A stretch of DNA of 64,000 bases from Methylophilaceae bacterium (GTDB lineage Bacteria; Pseudomonadota; Gammaproteobacteria; Burkholderiales; Methylophilaceae): positions 1 to 64,000 of the forward strand of contig CAJPFK010000018.1 in assembly GCA_905339275.1 (NCBI GenBank), in the 5' to 3' direction. Position numbers and translations under genes: made by a program. A model generated the notes under the pieces. That model was not told the DNA's origin and did not search any database. It saw only the letters and a program-made list of their open reading frames with translations. Positions within the stretch are counted from its first letter, which is position 1, and the number at the start of each line of letters is the position of its first letter. Shown one piece after another: positions 24,666 through 34,524 of the stretch.

Positions 24666-26525
24666 TTAAACGGCGCTACTGAGATTGTTTCTGGCGCGTT
24701 CCAGGTCGTCCTCTGTCAGCACCCGGTTTTTACCCGTCGATTTGGCCAGGTACATCGCCCGGTCAGCCCGATGCAGGACGGTCTCCTGCTGCTCGCCTGC
24801 CTTGTACGATGATATGCCTGCGCTGAATGTCACCAGCAAGCGCTCATTATTATGCAAAAAAAACCGCTTGGTTAATTCGCGCTGGAGCCTGGTCACGATG
24901 GCCACTGAATCATTCATCTCCGTATCCGGCAGCAGCAGGACGAATTCCTCACCGCCGAAACGGGCCACTATATCCGTAGGGCGCATGCTGTCCTTGATGG
25001 TGTTTGCCAGATGCTGCAAAGCCGCATCGCCGGTATCATGCCCGTACTGGTCGTTCAGGCGCTTGAAATTATCGATATCCAGCAACACGACACCCAGATG
25101 GCTATCGCCCCGCTCCGCCCTTGCGATCTCACGCACAAACGCCTCTTCGAGCCCGCGGCGGTTCAGCACGCCGGTCAGTTGATCGATACGCACCTTTTCG
25201 CTCAGTTCGGTCAGCTCCATCTCCAGGCGGCGCATTCTTTCTTCCGTGGCAAGCACCCTGTCACGCTCTTCGTTAAGGATATCCTGCGATCTCAGGATGC
25301 CGGTCTGCATCTCGCGCGTATCCTGCATCAGGTTTTCCACCAGGGCATTGATCTGGACAATGTCATCGATGTTGGACAATTGCTCGTGGTAGTTTTCCAC
25401 CTTGCGCTGATAGCTGCCGGTTGAATCCGAAAGCGTGCCGAGCCGCTCGATAAAGGTCGCCACCATATGCTTGAAATTGTGCTTGGCTTCAGCCAGGCCA
25501 TGCTTCAATGAGCCCTGCTTGAATATCACCTCCTTGAGGCTTTTTTCGGCATCCTTGATCAAGTCCTTTTCCAGAGGGCTGGAGATAATCGTCTGCACAA
25601 CGGCGATCTGCCCTCTTAGCCACTGATCATCGGAGACCAGTTCGCTGATGTTATCGATCAACAGCTTGAGCAGCGAAAGCAGATCGTGCTTGATCGCCTC
25701 TTCCTCCACGCCGATCAGCTCGACCCTGACAAAAAGTGATTTGAGCTGTTTCGCCAGAAGTTGCCAGTCTTCCGGCTTATAGGTTTTTTCCGCCAGCTTG
25801 AGCAAATTCCTGGCATCAACCTGCAATTCCGGGTAGCCATCCAGCCTGGGAATCAGGCCATGTTGCAGCGACAAGTGCAGCATATCCTGTGCCGTTCTGA
25901 TGCTTTCCTGCAATGCAGCCACCCGCAGCCCGGATTGACCGGGCAATGCGTTATTCGATTCAGGCGAGTGGCCTGACGCCTGGTCGCCTCCCGCCTGGGA
26001 CTCGTTCTCAGTACCGCTTAAAACAACATCTTCAGAAGCCTTGTATTCGGACCAGCTTCTGCTCATCGCCTGGATTTTTTCCGGCAGGGAAGGATCGTTG
26101 GCAAAGTTGATCAGGACACGCTCCAGCGCCTCTTTCTTTCGCTGCTGCGTCAAGCCCGATCTTTTGCCGTCCCAGTTTCGCAGCAGGTCCCGGATGGCAT
26201 CGGGCCAGCGCTTGGCTTGCGCCACCTTCTGCTCCATCTCCGATACCAGCATCAAGGGCAAAGATTTCCAGTTGCGGCTGGACAGCAGTTTCTCCCAGCC
26301 GGATATCCATTTGATATTTTCCACCCGGTCCCGTGGCAGTTGCTTGAGTGCGCGTGCCATTGCCTCTTCCAGGCTCTCGATATGCGGCAGGCCCGCAATT
26401 TCGTTATAGATGCGCTGGTAGTTATCAGGCGTGGGGGCAATACGTTGCATCGCCATCCGCTTGATGGTCTCACGTGCAATTTCTGCAGGTTCCAGGCTCG
26501 TATTTCTGGATTTTGAATTTGCCAT
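24666..26525 (-). CDS. Diguanylate cyclase (GGDEF, GGEEF active site), cytosolic
   Basis: 619 residues. The C-terminal domain (about 450-605) has DIDNFKRLNDQYGHDTGDAAL and the active site RFGGEEFVLLLPD, so it should make cyclic di-GMP. A possible inhibitory site is not obvious (RxxD is unclear). The long N-terminal half is helical with a predicted coiled coil before the cyclase domain (LATEERMRRLEMELTELSEK) and no transmembrane segment. Its input signal is unknown. It sits between yigZ and the HerA-like gene, all leftward. Confidence 0.85.
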   Translation of the reverse strand: MANSKSRNTSLEPAEIARETIKRMAMQRIAPTPDNYQRIYNEIAGLPHIESLEEAMARALKQLPRDRVENIKWISGWEKLLSSRNWKSLPLMLVSEMEQKVAQAKRWPDAIRDLLRNWDGKRSGLTQQRKKEALERVLINFANDPSLPEKIQAMSRSWSEYKASEDVVLSGTENESQAGGDQASGHSPESNNALPGQSGLRVAALQESIRTAQDMLHLSLQHGLIPRLDGYPELQVDARNLLKLAEKTYKPEDWQLLAKQLKSLFVRVELIGVEEEAIKHDLLSLLKLLIDNISELVSDDQWLRGQIAVVQTIISSPLEKDLIKDAEKSLKEVIFKQGSLKHGLAEAKHNFKHMVATFIERLGTLSDSTGSYQRKVENYHEQLSNIDDIVQINALVENLMQDTREMQTGILRSQDILNEERDRVLATEERMRRLEMELTELSEKVRIDQLTGVLNRRGLEEAFVREIARAERGDSHLGVVLLDIDNFKRLNDQYGHDTGDAALQHLANTIKDSMRPTDIVARFGGEEFVLLLPDTEMNDSVAIVTRLQRELTKRFFLHNNERLLVTFSAGISSYKAGEQQETVLHRADRAMYLAKSTGKNRVLTEDDLERARNNLSSAV

Positions 26526-26538
26526 AGACTGAAAAGAT

Positions 26539-28005
26539 TTACTTCTTGCCGCCCAGAATCGAGCCTAATACTCCGCGAATCACCCTTCTGCCGAGCTCGG
26601 AACCTATAGTGCGCGCAGCCGTTTTGGCGACCGTTTCCAACAATGTATCAGGTTCACGCGCAGCCGTTCTTTTCGCCGACTGGCTGGCTGCAGCCTGTGC
26701 TTTAGCCTGCTCGTTCGCCTTAAGCGTTTCCTCGGCCTTTGCCTTGAGTATCTCGTAAGCGGATTCACGGTCAACGGTTTTCTCATAATGCCCGTACAAC
26801 AGGGAACTGCGCATGGTTTCATTGCGTTCGGCATCCGTCGCCATGCCGATGCGGCTTCCCGGCGGGCAAATAAAAGCACGCTCAACCGGCATGGGGCGGC
26901 CTTTTTCATCCAGGAAGGAAACCAGGGCCTCCCCCACGCCCAGTTCCGTGATGGCCGTCTTCACATCCACTTTGGGATTGGTCCTGAAAGTCTCTGCTGC
27001 CGATTTCACCGCTTTCTGGTCGCGCGGCGTAAATGCGCGTAGCGCGTGCTGGACGCGATTGCCCAACTGACCAAGCACGATATCCGGAATATCGAGCGGG
27101 TTCTGGCTGATAAAATAGACACCGACTCCCTTGGAGCGAATCAGCCGCACGACCTGTTCGATCTTGTCCATCAATGCATTCGGCACATCGTTGAACAGCA
27201 GATGCGCTTCATCGAAGAAAAATACCAGCTTGGGCTTATCCAGGTCACCCACCTCCGGCAGTTTTTCGAACAGCTCCGAGAGCAGCCACAGCAGCAGCGA
27301 TGCATAGACGCGCGGCGAGTTGTACAAGCGGTCCGACGCCAGGATGTTGACGACCCCCCTGCCCTTGCTATCGGTTTGCAGCATGTCATCCAGATCAAGT
27401 GCAGGCTCACCGAACAACCGGTCCGCGCCTTCATGCTCAAGCTGCAGTAACGCACGCTGCACCGCACCGACGCTGGCTGCCGCAATATTTCCATACTTGG
27501 CAGTGTATTCAGCGCCATTCTCGGATGCGTGCTGCATCATGGCGCGCAGGTCATTGAGATCCAGAAGCAGCCAACCCTTGTCGTCGGCAATCTTGAATAC
27601 CGCCGTCAGCACGCCGGCCTGCACTTCGTTCAGATTGAGCATGCGCGAAAGAAGCAATGGCCCCATCTCGGCCACGGTGGTCCTGACCGGGTGCCCTTTT
27701 TCACCGAACACATCCCAGAAAACCACGGGGCAGGCCGCATAGCCGAAGTCTTCGACGCCAAGTTGCGCAATACGCTCCTCGACTTTCGCATTGCCGCCTC
27801 CCGCCCGGCTCATGCCGGAAAGGTCGCCTTTCACATCCGCCATGAAGACCGGCACCCCGTTGCGGGAAAAGTGCTCGGCCAATGCCTGCAGGGTCACCGT
27901 CTTGCCTGTGCCGGTCGCACCTGCGATCAGGCCATGCCGGTTTGCCATGCGCGGCAGGAGGTAGATAAAGTCTTCACTTTTAGCAATCAACATTGGTTCA
28001 GCCAT
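26539..28005 (-). CDS. HerA/FtsK-type ATPase, DUF853 (YjgR-like)
   Basis: 488 residues. Walker [13 protein letters not shown] near residue 30, [10 protein letters not shown], Walker [13 protein letters not shown] near 270 and [10 protein letters not shown] sensor-like segment. These mark the DUF853 family of HerA-like ATPases. The cellular role is not defined. The C-terminus is Ala/Lys-rich and helical, ending in [14 protein letters not shown]. Separated by 13 nt from the downstream diguanylate cyclase gene. Confidence 0.88.
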   Translation of the reverse strand: MAEPMLIAKSEDFIYLLPRMANRHGLIAGATGTGKTVTLQALAEHFSRNGVPVFMADVKGDLSGMSRAGGGNAKVEERIAQLGVEDFGYAACPVVFWDVFGEKGHPVRTTVAEMGPLLLSRMLNLNEVQAGVLTAVFKIADDKGWLLLDLNDLRAMMQHASENGAEYTAKYGNIAAASVGAVQRALLQLEHEGADRLFGEPALDLDDMLQTDSKGRGVVNILASDRLYNSPRVYASLLLWLLSELFEKLPEVGDLDKPKLVFFFDEAHLLFNDVPNALMDKIEQVVRLIRSKGVGVYFISQNPLDIPDIVLGQLGNRVQHALRAFTPRDQKAVKSAAETFRTNPKVDVKTAITELGVGEALVSFLDEKGRPMPVERAFICPPGSRIGMATDAERNETMRSSLLYGHYEKTVDRESAYEILKAKAEETLKANEQAKAQAAASQSAKRTAAREPDTLLETVAKTAARTIGSELGRRVIRGVLGSILGGKK

Positions 28006-28033
28006 GTTTCCATCCGTTTTTCTGGTTTTCTGG

Positions 28034-28537
28034 TTAAAAATCGCCCTTGCGTGCCTTATCCATCATGCCGATGAGAACATCCTCAAGTTCCTGTGCAGAT
28101 TTTCTGGCACGCTCTGTCGGATTCCTGATGCTTTTCAAATCGAATGTTGGCCGGTCCAGTCCGAGATACAGTTTGCCCTGCCTCCGGTAGATGGCGATCC
28201 TGCACGGCGCAAACACGGAAAACTCCGGGTGATCCAGCATGATCTCCGTTCCCAGCCCAAGATTGCAATAGGTGCGGACTTCCAGCGGTTCTTCCGGCTG
28301 CAAGCCGCGTAACTTCATGTGTTCCGCAATCGGAAAGTTCATCGGGTTGACGAAATTCATGCCTTCGGAGACGGTCTTCAGGCTGAATATCACATCTTCA
28401 TAAGTAACGCCCGGCTCAACCGGCACTTCGTAAAGTGCGCTGGCATGGTCGATCGGCGGCATTTTCGTGGCCGCGCATGCCACCTGCGTTGCCGGAAAGA
28501 TCAATATGAAAACGAGTAACCTGAGCATGTATCCCAT
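28034..28537 (-). CDS. Secreted DUF302 protein
   Basis: 167 residues with a signal peptide (hydrophobic core [12 protein letters not shown], cleavage near VACA-ATK). The mature part matches the DUF302 fold: [18 protein letters not shown], then [15 protein letters not shown]. Function of the domain is not established. An in-frame ATG at 28528 is an alternative start. It stands between the HerA-like gene and cysB in the same direction. Confidence 0.75.
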   Translation of the reverse strand: MGYMLRLLVFILIFPATQVACAATKMPPIDHASALYEVPVEPGVTYEDVIFSLKTVSEGMNFVNPMNFPIAEHMKLRGLQPEEPLEVRTYCNLGLGTEIMLDHPEFSVFAPCRIAIYRRQGKLYLGLDRPTFDLKSIRNPTERARKSAQELEDVLIGMMDKARKGDF

Positions 28538-28602
28538 ATTTCAGCCAGCCTTGCAGACATTGAAATCCAGCCATAATAATACGCGGCCCCAGCGGCAAAA
28601 CA

Positions 28603-29523
28603 CTAGTCCTTGAGCGCCGCCTGCACAGCTTTTTTATCGTAGCTTGGCGCCAGTAACTGGATAAATCCGTAAGCAAACCCGCGCAGGTAGGCATCCCGCC
28701 GGATTCCCAGATAGGTCGTGCTCGGCGGAAACAGATGACTGACATCGATCCTCGCCAGATTGGCATCCCGCTCCTCGTCATAAGCCATGTTGGCCAACAG
28801 TCCGATCCCGAGGCCCAGGCTCACGTAAGTCTTGATGACGTCCGCATCTATTGCCGTCAGCACCACATTCGGAACCAGTCCTTCCTTCTCGAACACACGG
28901 CTCACCAGAGACCCGCCAGTAAAAGCAAAATCATAGGTAATCAGCGGATATTGCGTGATTTTTTTCAGTGTCAACGGGAGATCATCAAGCAGGGGATGGC
29001 CGTGCGGCACCACCACGCAACGATTCCATTGATAGCACGGCAGGCATAGAAGCTTGTCGTAGCTGCTGATCGTCTCCGTGGCAATACCGATATCGGCCTC
29101 ACCGCTAACCACCTGCTCGGCGACCTGGGTCGGATTGCCCTGGTGAATGGTCAGTTTCACCTCCGGGTATTGTTCCATGAACGCCTTCACGGCAGCCGGC
29201 AAACGGTAACGCGCCTGCGTATGGGTCGTCGCCACCGTCAGCACGCCCTCCTCTTCATGGCTGAATTCCTCGCCGACACGCTTGATATTCTCCATCTCAT
29301 ACATCACGCGTTCGGCAAGACCCAGAATCGCCTTGCCCGGTTCCGTTATGCCGACAAGGCGCTTGCCATTGCGCTGGAATATCTGTAGCTTGAGTTCCTC
29401 CTCGAGCAACTGAATCTGCTTGCTGACACCCGGCTGTGAAGTATGAAGCACCTCGGCAGCCAGCGAAATATTAAGGTTCTGTCTTGCGACCTCACGCACA
29501 TAGCGTAGCTGATGAAGCTTCAT
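28603..29523 (-). CDS. cysB: LysR-type regulator CysB
   Basis: 306 residues. N-terminal winged HTH MKLHQLRYVREVARQNLNIS, with HTSQPGVSKQIQLLEEEL. The effector domain has TTHTQARYRLP, where the Thr residues bind sulfate/N-acetylserine analogues in CysB. It is divergent from the tauE-cys operon, the usual place for its control region. As the sulfur-assimilation activator it should switch on the operon at 29651-35813 when reduced sulfur is short. Confidence 0.93.
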   Translation of the reverse strand: MKLHQLRYVREVARQNLNISLAAEVLHTSQPGVSKQIQLLEEELKLQIFQRNGKRLVGITEPGKAILGLAERVMYEMENIKRVGEEFSHEEEGVLTVATTHTQARYRLPAAVKAFMEQYPEVKLTIHQGNPTQVAEQVVSGEADIGIATETISSYDKLLCLPCYQWNRCVVVPHGHPLLDDLPLTLKKITQYPLITYDFAFTGGSLVSRVFEKEGLVPNVVLTAIDADVIKTYVSLGLGIGLLANMAYDEERDANLARIDVSHLFPPSTTYLGIRRDAYLRGFAYGFIQLLAPSYDKKAVQAALKD

Positions 29524-29650
29524 TCCCGACCCCGATCAATATAACCAAAAAACATATCGATAGAATAACCTATTATTAAAATAATTATCCAGAAACTGTT
29601 ATATTGCGGGGTTGTTTTACGCCAGACTCAAATAGTTCAAGGAATTGTCA
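29524..29650. promoter_or_regulatory. Divergent cysB / cys operon control region
   Basis: 127 bp of AT-rich sequence between the divergent genes (ATAACCTATTATTAAAATAATTATC and surroundings, in part). A plausible rightward -10 hexamer, TATATT (29599-29604), lies in GTTATATTGCGG. A CysB site is expected here, but no consensus can be fixed by eye. Confidence 0.4.
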
Positions 29651-30439
29651 GTGGAGATTGGTTACATCTTTTCCGGCCTGCTGGTTGGTATTCTGGTCGG
29701 ACTCACCGGAGTAGGTGGCGGCTCCCTGATGACGCCACTGCTGGTGTTCCTCTTCAACTTCTCGCCAGCGGTAGCCGTCGGCACCGACCTGCTGTTTGCA
29801 GCCATCACCAAGACCGGCGGCGTCTGGGTACATCACGGCACGCACGGCTCGGTCGATTGGAAAATCACGCGCCAGCTTGCATGCGGCAGCTTGCCAGCCG
29901 CGACTTTGACCATCCTGCTGTTGCGCTACCTGGATCAAAACAGCAAGGACATCTCGGGGGTCATTACCTACAGTTTGGGGATCGCGCTGATCCTGACCTC
30001 GATCGCCATCCTCGTTCGCGCATACCTGCAACGGCACGCACCCCCTTTATCCGAAGAAAGCAACGAAGGCCGCTTTGGGAAATGGCAACCTTTGGTCACG
30101 GTTACTGTCGGTATCGCATTGGGGATCCTGGTCACGTTATCTTCGGTAGGTGCCGGCGCATTGGGCACGGTCGCCCTGTTTTTCCTCTACCCCCGCCTGC
30201 CCACCCTCAAAGTGGTCGGCACAGACCTCGCCCATGCCATCCCGCTTACAGCCTTGGCCGGAATGGGGCACTGGACGCTGGGTAATGTCAACTTCGGCCT
30301 GCTGGCAACGCTTTTAATCGGCTCCTTACCGGGCATTTGGATAGGAAGCCATCTAAGTGCGCGGATTCCTGATAAAATATTACGCCCTGTGCTGGCCGCA
30401 GTATTATTGATGATCGGCCTCAAGTTTGTAACGAATTAG
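29651..30439 (+). CDS. TauE/SafE-family sulfur transporter
   Basis: 262 residues from GTG 29651, chosen because AAGGA lies 8 nt upstream; TTG 29645 is too close to it. About eight hydrophobic helices in two related halves: GLLVGILVGLTGVGGGSLMTP and, in the second half, GIALGILVTLSSVGAGALG. TauE/SafE proteins export sulfite or move sulfur anions and C2 sulfonates. As the first gene of the cys operon, it could protect against sulfite made by CysH or bring in sulfate. Direction and substrate are inference. Confidence 0.85.
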   Translation: MEIGYIFSGLLVGILVGLTGVGGGSLMTPLLVFLFNFSPAVAVGTDLLFAAITKTGGVWVHHGTHGSVDWKITRQLACGSLPAATLTILLLRYLDQNSKDISGVITYSLGIALILTSIAILVRAYLQRHAPPLSEESNEGRFGKWQPLVTVTVGIALGILVTLSSVGAGALGTVALFFLYPRLPTLKVVGTDLAHAIPLTALAGMGHWTLGNVNFGLLATLLIGSLPGIWIGSHLSARIPDKILRPVLAAVLLMIGLKFVTN

Positions 30440-30450
30440 TGATTTAAACC

Positions 30451-32124
30451 ATGTATAAATACGACGAGATAGACCAAGCCATAATCGACGAACGGGTCGC
30501 TCAGTACCGCGACCAGACGCGCCGGTTCCTGGCTGGCGAACTCAGCGACGACGAATTCCGTCCCTTGCGTTTGCAGAATGGCCTGTATATCCAGCGCCAT
30601 GCTCCCATGCTGCGCATTGCGATCCCTTACGGCACGCTCTCCTCCAGGCAATTGCACAAGCTGGGCGATATCGCGCAACGTTATGACCACGGCTACGGGC
30701 ATTTCAGCACGCGCCAGAACCTGCAACTGAACTGGCCCAGGCTGGAAGACACGCCAGATATCCTGGCCGAACTCGCCACGGTGGAGATGCACGCCATCCA
30801 GACTTCCGGCAATTGCATCCGCAATATCACGACAGATCAATTTGCCGGCATCGCACCGGATGAAATCATCGATCCGCGCGCTGTAGCGGAAATCATGCGC
30901 CAGTGGAGCACTTTCCACCCCGAGTTCGCGCTGCTCCCCCGTAAATTCAAGATTGCCGTCTCTGGCACGCGGCAGGATCGCGCCATCGTGCAAGCACATG
31001 ACATCGGCCTGGAATTCTATTACGACGACCAGCAGAAAATGGCGATCAAGGTATGGGTAGGCGGCGGCCTCGGTCGTACGCCCATCCTCGGCTCCGTGAT
31101 CCGCGAGCATCTGGAATGGCAACACATACTGACCTACTGCGAGGCCATCATTCGCGTGTACAACCTGCATGGCCGCCGGGACAACGCTTTCAAGGCGCGT
31201 ATCAAGATACTGGTCAAGGCCCTGGGTATCGATGAATTCCGTCGCCAGGTCGAGGAAGAGTGGAAATTCCTGAAAGACAGCCCGAACACCATCACCGAAT
31301 CCGAGTTGGCACGCGTATCCAGGCATTTCACTGCGATGCCTTATGAAGACCTGCCATCCCATGATGCCGGTTATGACAGCGCGATTGCCAGCAATCCGGC
31401 CTTTGCCGCCTGGGCAAAACGTTCCGTGCATCCGCACAAGCAGCCCGGTTATCGTGCCGTCACGCTCTCACTCAAGCCCCACGGCAAGGCGCCGGGCGAT
31501 GCGACATCGGAGCAGATGCATGTCGTGGCCGACCTGGCAGAGAAATACAGTTTCGGCGAGCTGCGCGTTTCCCACGAGCAAAACCTGATCCTGACGGACG
31601 TCAAGCTCGGCGACTTGCATACCGTCTGGGAAATTGCCCGGGCCAATGGGCTGGCCACGCCTAACATCGGTCTCCTGACCGACATCATCTGCTGCCCCGG
31701 CGGCGACTTTTGCTCACTGGCAAACGCCAAGAGCATCCCGATTGCGGAAGCCATCCAGATGCAGTTCGACAATCTCGACTACCTGCATGACATCGGCGAG
31801 CTGGAACTGAATATTTCCGGCTGCATGAATGCCTGCGGGCACCACCATGTCGGGCATATCGGCATTCTCGGCGTCGATAAGGACGGTTCCGAGTGGTATC
31901 AGGTCACCATCGGCGGCAAACAGGGCAATGACGCCAGCATCGGCACCGTGATCGGCCCGTCATTCGCGGCTGAAGAAATGCCGGGAGTCGTTCAGCGGCT
32001 GATTGAAGTGTATATCCGGGAACGTACGGCGGAAGAACGCTTCATCGATACGGTACGCCGCATTGGCGTTGCGCCGTTCAAGACGCATGTCTATGCCAGG
32101 GGCGAGGAAACTGCGAATGTCTGA
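30451..32124 (+). CDS. cysI: Assimilatory sulfite reductase hemoprotein
   Basis: 557 residues. Two sulfite/nitrite-reductase half domains are seen, with HFSTRQNLQLNW early and the siroheme-[4Fe-4S] cysteines in TDIICCPGGDFC and NISGCMNACGHHHVGHIG. It reduces sulfite to sulfide with six electrons. No cysJ flavoprotein is near; the adjacent DUF934 gene or ferredoxin fdxA may connect to electron supply, which is inference. Starts 12 nt after tauE; its end overlaps the next gene by 8 nt. Confidence 0.93.
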   Translation: MYKYDEIDQAIIDERVAQYRDQTRRFLAGELSDDEFRPLRLQNGLYIQRHAPMLRIAIPYGTLSSRQLHKLGDIAQRYDHGYGHFSTRQNLQLNWPRLEDTPDILAELATVEMHAIQTSGNCIRNITTDQFAGIAPDEIIDPRAVAEIMRQWSTFHPEFALLPRKFKIAVSGTRQDRAIVQAHDIGLEFYYDDQQKMAIKVWVGGGLGRTPILGSVIREHLEWQHILTYCEAIIRVYNLHGRRDNAFKARIKILVKALGIDEFRRQVEEEWKFLKDSPNTITESELARVSRHFTAMPYEDLPSHDAGYDSAIASNPAFAAWAKRSVHPHKQPGYRAVTLSLKPHGKAPGDATSEQMHVVADLAEKYSFGELRVSHEQNLILTDVKLGDLHTVWEIARANGLATPNIGLLTDIICCPGGDFCSLANAKSIPIAEAIQMQFDNLDYLHDIGELELNISGCMNACGHHHVGHIGILGVDKDGSEWYQVTIGGKQGNDASIGTVIGPSFAAEEMPGVVQRLIEVYIRERTAEERFIDTVRRIGVAPFKTHVYARGEETANV

Positions 32125-32746
32125 TGCACAAAAAACAAGCTCCAACCTGATTCGCAACAATGCCATTGTCGAGAACGAATGGACTTGCGTCACCCTGCCC
32201 GCCGGCGAAGAAACCGTGCGCAGGCAGGCCGGCAAGGTGGTGCTGTTCAAACTCACCGGTGAGGTGACGTATACCGAGGAACAGATCGCCGGAACCGTCA
32301 TCCCGGAAAACGGCAAGATCATCGTGCCGCTATCGGTATGGCTGGCCCGCAAGCAGGAACTCACGCAGCGCCTTGAAAAAGGCGAGCTGGGTATCTGGCT
32401 GGATACCCACGAACTATTGGAAGCACTCGTGGAATCCGTATCCGACATCAACCGCTTGCCCATTATTGCAGTGCATGTCGAGCGCTTTGCCGATGGCCGC
32501 ATTTTCTCCATCGGCAACCTGTTGCGTACCAGATACGGCTACAGGAACGAGCTGCGTGCTTTCGGCGACGTCCTGCGCGATCAACTGTTCTTCCTCAAAC
32601 GCTGCGGCTACGACAGCTACCTGATTCGCCCGGACCGCTCGGCTGAGGATGCACTGGCAAGCCTGCAGGATTTCAGCCAACCCTACCAAGGCGCAGTAGA
32701 TGAAACACAGCCGGTCTGGAGACGCATCAACCGGGGAGTGCAATGA
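32117..32746 (+). CDS. DUF934 protein of the sulfite reductase operon
   Basis: 209 residues from ATG 32117, which overlaps the cysI stop; a longer frame exists inside cysI but the family starts here. Conserved core: VPLSVWLARKQEL, GIWLDTHELLEAL, FADGRIFSIGNLLRTRYGY and ELRAFGDVLRDQLFFLKRCGYDSY. DUF934 genes usually lie beside cysI and cysH and are thought to be an accessory to sulfite reduction; the biochemical role is unknown. ATGA overlap with cysH. Confidence 0.88.
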   Translation: MSDAQKTSSNLIRNNAIVENEWTCVTLPAGEETVRRQAGKVVLFKLTGEVTYTEEQIAGTVIPENGKIIVPLSVWLARKQELTQRLEKGELGIWLDTHELLEALVESVSDINRLPIIAVHVERFADGRIFSIGNLLRTRYGYRNELRAFGDVLRDQLFFLKRCGYDSYLIRPDRSAEDALASLQDFSQPYQGAVDETQPVWRRINRGVQ

Positions 32747-33510
32747 GCGGAGAAGTTTCCCTGCTGCACCCTCCCGTCAGCAATCCGGCCACTTCTCCTG
32801 ATCTCACCGATGCACTGAAAGCATCGACTGCAGCCAAACGGCAGGTTGTACTGGAGCTACTCAAGGCTGTGGTTGATGAGTTTGGCGACCGGCAGCAGGT
32901 CACGTTCGCCAACAGCATGGGCGCAGAGGATATGGTATTGACCGACATTATCCTGCGCGAGGGATTGCCCATCGAGATATTCACCTTGGATACCGGCCGC
33001 CTGCCTGCAGAGACTTATGATCTGATGGCGGAAGTCGAAAAAACCTACGCTACCAGGCTGAAGGTGCTGTTCCCCCGGCTGGAAACGGTTGAAACTTATG
33101 TCGGGACGCATGGTATCAACGCGTTTTACGAGTCCATCGACCTGCGCAAGGCATGCTGCCATATGCGCAAGGTGGAGCCGCTACAGCGCGCGTTGCAAGG
33201 CAAAAAAGCCTGGATTACCGGCATGCGCGCGCAACAGTCTGCCACCCGCACTGCGTTGCCTGTACGCCAGTTCGACGAATCAAATGGCCTGGAAAAATTC
33301 AATCCGCTGAGCGATTGGACTGAAAAGGAAACCTGGGCCTATATTCGCATGCACGATGTACCCTATAACAAACTGCATGACCAGTTCTACCCCAGTATCG
33401 GGTGTGCCCCTTGTACGCGCGCAGTGGCAATGGGTGAAGATGTCCGTGCCGGACGCTGGTGGTGGGAAGACCCGGCATCCAAGGAATGCGGCCTGCATGT
33501 GAAGAAATAA
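32743..33510 (+). CDS. cysH: Assimilatory APS reductase (thioredoxin-dependent)
   Basis: 255 residues. PP-loop-type motif NSMGAEDMVL, then IFTLDTGRLPAETYDL. The paired cysteines KACCHMRKVEPL and GCAPCTRAV bind a [4Fe-4S] cluster, which marks the APS-using branch and separates it from cluster-free PAPS reductases. The C-terminal ECGLHVKK carries the catalytic cysteine. This agrees with the absence of a cysC kinase in the operon. Produces sulfite for CysI. Confidence 0.92.
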   Translation: MSGEVSLLHPPVSNPATSPDLTDALKASTAAKRQVVLELLKAVVDEFGDRQQVTFANSMGAEDMVLTDIILREGLPIEIFTLDTGRLPAETYDLMAEVEKTYATRLKVLFPRLETVETYVGTHGINAFYESIDLRKACCHMRKVEPLQRALQGKKAWITGMRAQQSATRTALPVRQFDESNGLEKFNPLSDWTEKETWAYIRMHDVPYNKLHDQFYPSIGCAPCTRAVAMGEDVRAGRWWWEDPASKECGLHVKK

Positions 33511-33606
33511 GCCCTGTCGATTGACGACATGGATGTATGCCGATTTAATCCCCTCTTTTTTCAATCAAAGACTAAAATTAGCGGTTGAAATGAACTTTTG
33601 ATTAAG

Positions 33607-34524
33607 ATGACGACTACTTTGACCAAAGAAACCTTAAGCCATCTCGATTGGCTCGAATCCGAAGCGATTCACATCCTGCGGGAAGTCGCGGGCCAATGTT
33701 CCAACCCTGTGCTCCTGTTCTCCGGCGGCAAGGATTCGCTGTGTATCCTGCGCCTGGCTGAAAAAGCCTTCCGCCCCGGGCGTTTTCCTTTTCCGCTGAT
33801 GCATATCGACACCGGCCACAATTACCGGGAAGTCATCGACTTCCGCGACCAGCGCGCCGCCGAACTCGGCGAACGCCTGATCGTGCGTTCGGTCGAGGAC
33901 TCGATGAAGCGCGGCACTGTCGTATTGAAATCAGCGGATGAGCCTCGCAACAAGCACCAATCGGTCACTTTGCTGGAAGCCATCGAAGAATTCGGTTTTG
34001 ATTGCTGCATCGGCGGTGCACGCCGCGATGAAGAAAAGGCCCGCGCCAAGGAACGCATCATGAGCTTCCGCGACGAGTTCGGCCAGTGGGACCCCAAGAA
34101 CCAGCGGCCGGAACTGTGGAACCTGTTCAACGCGCGTTCGCACAAAGGCGAGAACATCCGCGCATTCCCGATTTCCAACTGGACCGAAATGGATGTCTGG
34201 CAGTATATCGAGCGCGAAAACCTTGGATTACCAAGCATCTATTTCGCCCATACACGCCCCATCGTCCGGCGCAGCGGCGCCATCGTGCCGGTGACGGATG
34301 TCACACCGGCCAGACCGGGCGAACGGATTGAAGACCTGCTCGTTCGTTTCCGCACGGTCGGCGACATTACCTGCACGGCGCCGGTCGAGAGCGATGCGGA
34401 CACGGTAGCCAAGATCGTACTGGAAACCGCCACCACCACCATTACCGAACGAGGCGCAACGCGCCTTGACGACCAGACCTCCGATGCTTCCATGGAGCAG
34501 CGCAAGAAGGAGGGCTATTTCTGA
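33607..34524 (+). CDS. cysD: Sulfate adenylyltransferase subunit 2
   Basis: 305 residues from ATG 33607; an in-frame TTG at 33598 is less likely. ATP-pyrophosphatase PP-loop LLFSGGKDSLCILRLA, then MHIDTGHNYREVI and ISNWTEMDVWQYIERENL. With CysN it forms the GTP-driven ATP sulfurylase that makes APS. The 96-nt gap after cysH leaves room for a separate promoter. Its stop overlaps the cysN start (TGATG). Confidence 0.95.
   Translation: MTTTLTKETLSHLDWLESEAIHILREVAGQCSNPVLLFSGGKDSLCILRLAEKAFRPGRFPFPLMHIDTGHNYREVIDFRDQRAAELGERLIVRSVEDSMKRGTVVLKSADEPRNKHQSVTLLEAIEEFGFDCCIGGARRDEEKARAKERIMSFRDEFGQWDPKNQRPELWNLFNARSHKGENIRAFPISNWTEMDVWQYIERENLGLPSIYFAHTRPIVRRSGAIVPVTDVTPARPGERIEDLLVRFRTVGDITCTAPVESDADTVAKIVLETATTTITERGATRLDDQTSDASMEQRKKEGYF

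Noticed and set aside
30436-31437. Leftward open frame of 333 codons
   Set aside because: Antisense to cysI, which has intact siroheme-cluster motifs.
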